Source of the DNA: Aquimonas sp041395245
Lineage (GTDB): Bacteria; Pseudomonadota; Gammaproteobacteria; Xanthomonadales; Xanthomonadaceae
Length of the DNA: 64,000 nt
Direction: 5' to 3'
Assembly: GCA_041395245.1 (NCBI GenBank)
Contig: JAWLAY010000015.1
Coordinates: 1 to 64,000 of the forward strand
Shown here: piece by piece, positions 63,176-64,000 of the stretch
How the letters are laid out: every line of letters starts with the position of its first letter
Numbering within the stretch: position 1 is the first letter of the stretch
Position numbers and translations under genes: made by a program
Notes under the pieces: model-generated
What the model was told of the DNA's origin: nothing
What the model saw: only the letters and a program-made list of their open reading frames with translations
Database searches by the model: none

Positions 63176-64000
63176 ATGGACATCGGAACGGTTCTGAACA
63201 CGATGCGTGATCCAGCGGGCGTGCCCGCGCACCCGGTGCTGTTTCAGGCACTGATGGTGTTCACCTGGATTTTTCACATCGCCTTCGTGCACATCACCCT
63301 TGGTGCCGCAGGGCTGGCCATTATTGCCTTCCATCGACGCGCCCGCCATCCGCACTGGGAGATGTTGTCGATCGCCATGACCAAGGTTGCCAAGGTCGGT
63401 GTGTCACTGCTGATCGTGCTCGGCGTAGCGCCGTTGCTGTTCACGCAGGTGATCTATGACCCGCAGTGGTACGCCTCGAACGTGCTATCGGGCGTGTGGG
63501 TGATCGGCTTCATCTTCAGCCTGATCGTCGCCTATTGCGCGTGGTTCGTCTTCTACTACGCCAATCATGCGGGTGCGAAGCGACATGTCGGGGTGTTCGC
63601 CTGGTTGGGTCTGCTGTTGTTCTGCCTCGACGGCCTGATCATGCATGCACTGTCCTACCAGGCCTTGCTGCCCGACCAATGGATGACCTGGTATGCGCCG
63701 CAAGGCGTGGTCGACAACAGCGGGCTGGCACTGCATGCCATCCAATGGCCGCGTTATGTCTTCATCATGGGTTTGTCCGTGCCGGTGATTGGGGTTTTTC
63801 TGATCGCCTACGCGCACTACGTCGCGACGCGCGCGGATCGCAGTGACGACTACCGCCGCTTCGCACAGCGCTTGGGACAAGGTTTGGCAACCTGGGGATT
63901 TGCGTCGAGCGTGTTGCCGTTCCTGCTCTGGCAGATGCAGTTGCCCGCCGAGACGCAATTGCTCGCGCATCCGCTTGGCTGGCTGTTGTGCGCCGCGCTG
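63176..64000 (+). CDS. Second bd-oxidase-like membrane subunit (cut by window edge)
   Basis: First 275 codons of a membrane protein starting 4 bp after the haem c subunit, with AAGGAG 9 bp upstream of its ATG. The first helix reads FTWIFHIAFVHITLGAAGLA, again a CydA-like His/Gly arrangement, followed by at least five more hydrophobic helices. It looks more like a second CydA-type subunit than CydB, but it is incomplete. It presumably forms a heterodimer with the upstream gene product. Confidence 0.7.
   Translation, partial: MDIGTVLNTMRDPAGVPAHPVLFQALMVFTWIFHIAFVHITLGAAGLAIIAFHRRARHPHWEMLSIAMTKVAKVGVSLLIVLGVAPLLFTQVIYDPQWYASNVLSGVWVIGFIFSLIVAYCAWFVFYYANHAGAKRHVGVFAWLGLLLFCLDGLIMHALSYQALLPDQWMTWYAPQGVVDNSGLALHAIQWPRYVFIMGLSVPVIGVFLIAYAHYVATRADRSDDYRRFAQRLGQGLATWGFASSVLPFLLWQMQLPAETQLLAHPLGWLLCAAL

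Overview
The window looks like chromosomal DNA from a GC-rich gammaproteobacterium, most likely of the order Xanthomonadales (Lysobacteraceae/Rhodanobacteraceae type). The evidence is the order tRNA-Tyr/Gly/Thr-tuf-tRNA-Trp-secE-nusG-rplKAJL-rpoB, the run lolB-ispE-tRNA-Gln-prs-rplY-pth-ychF, a HemA closely resembling xanthomonad HemA, a bacterial GT41 O-GlcNAc-transferase homologue, and secreted proteins ending in an IFxNGFE tail. No species can be named from sequence alone.

Layout. (a) 1-7722, minus strand: translation/transcription superoperon, from a consensus promoter at 7738-7765 through tRNA-Tyr, tRNA-Gly, tRNA-Thr, tuf, tRNA-Trp, secE, nusG, rplK, rplA, rplJ and rplL into the 5' three fifths of rpoB. 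(b) 7807-14647, minus: ychF, pth, rplY, prs, tRNA-Gln, ispE, lolB and a TPR lipoprotein-pathway neighbour. (c) 14680-19723, plus: hemA, prfA, a TPR/GT41 glycosyltransferase and ppk2. (d) 19855-23940: a secreted WYNP-repeat protein and a convergent M61 peptidase. (e) 23997-36302: a polyamine catabolism island. The minus-strand operon is puuD, glutamine-synthetase-like puuA, aminotransferase spuC, potFGHI and a Sad-type succinate semialdehyde dehydrogenase; a second puuA-like gene and puuB are divergent. Together they would import putrescine/spermidine and degrade it to succinate by both gamma-glutamyl and transaminase routes. (f) 36517-40726: a membrane Ser/Thr kinase and an FHA/AAA+ regulator, both with altered signature motifs. 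(g) 40957-47995: accessory zone with a large secreted delta-60/P-domain protein, two decaying copies of the puuB 3' end flanking a second WYNP protein, and an AT-richer orphan gene. (h) 47996-54358: TPR membrane protein, HAD phosphatase, pgk, GNAT, ATP-grasp, etfBA and a 70-residue stand-alone histidine-kinase dimerisation-like protein. (i) 54446-57801: TonB-dependent receptor translationally coupled to a secreted sialidase-fold protein with a Cys cluster. (j) 57948-60042: compact type II restriction-modification pair. (k) 60083-64000: unknown membrane protein and a divergent pair of bd-oxidase-like membrane subunits, the first carrying a C-terminal c-type haem motif.

The items most worth follow-up are the bd-like/cytochrome c pair at the right edge, the puuB fragment family, the solitary DHp-like protein, the R-M pair, and the kinase/FHA pair with degenerate catalytic motifs. 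No CRISPR array, transposase, rRNA or origin was seen. Sequence reading was by eye; family assignments rest on recalled motifs, not on searches.
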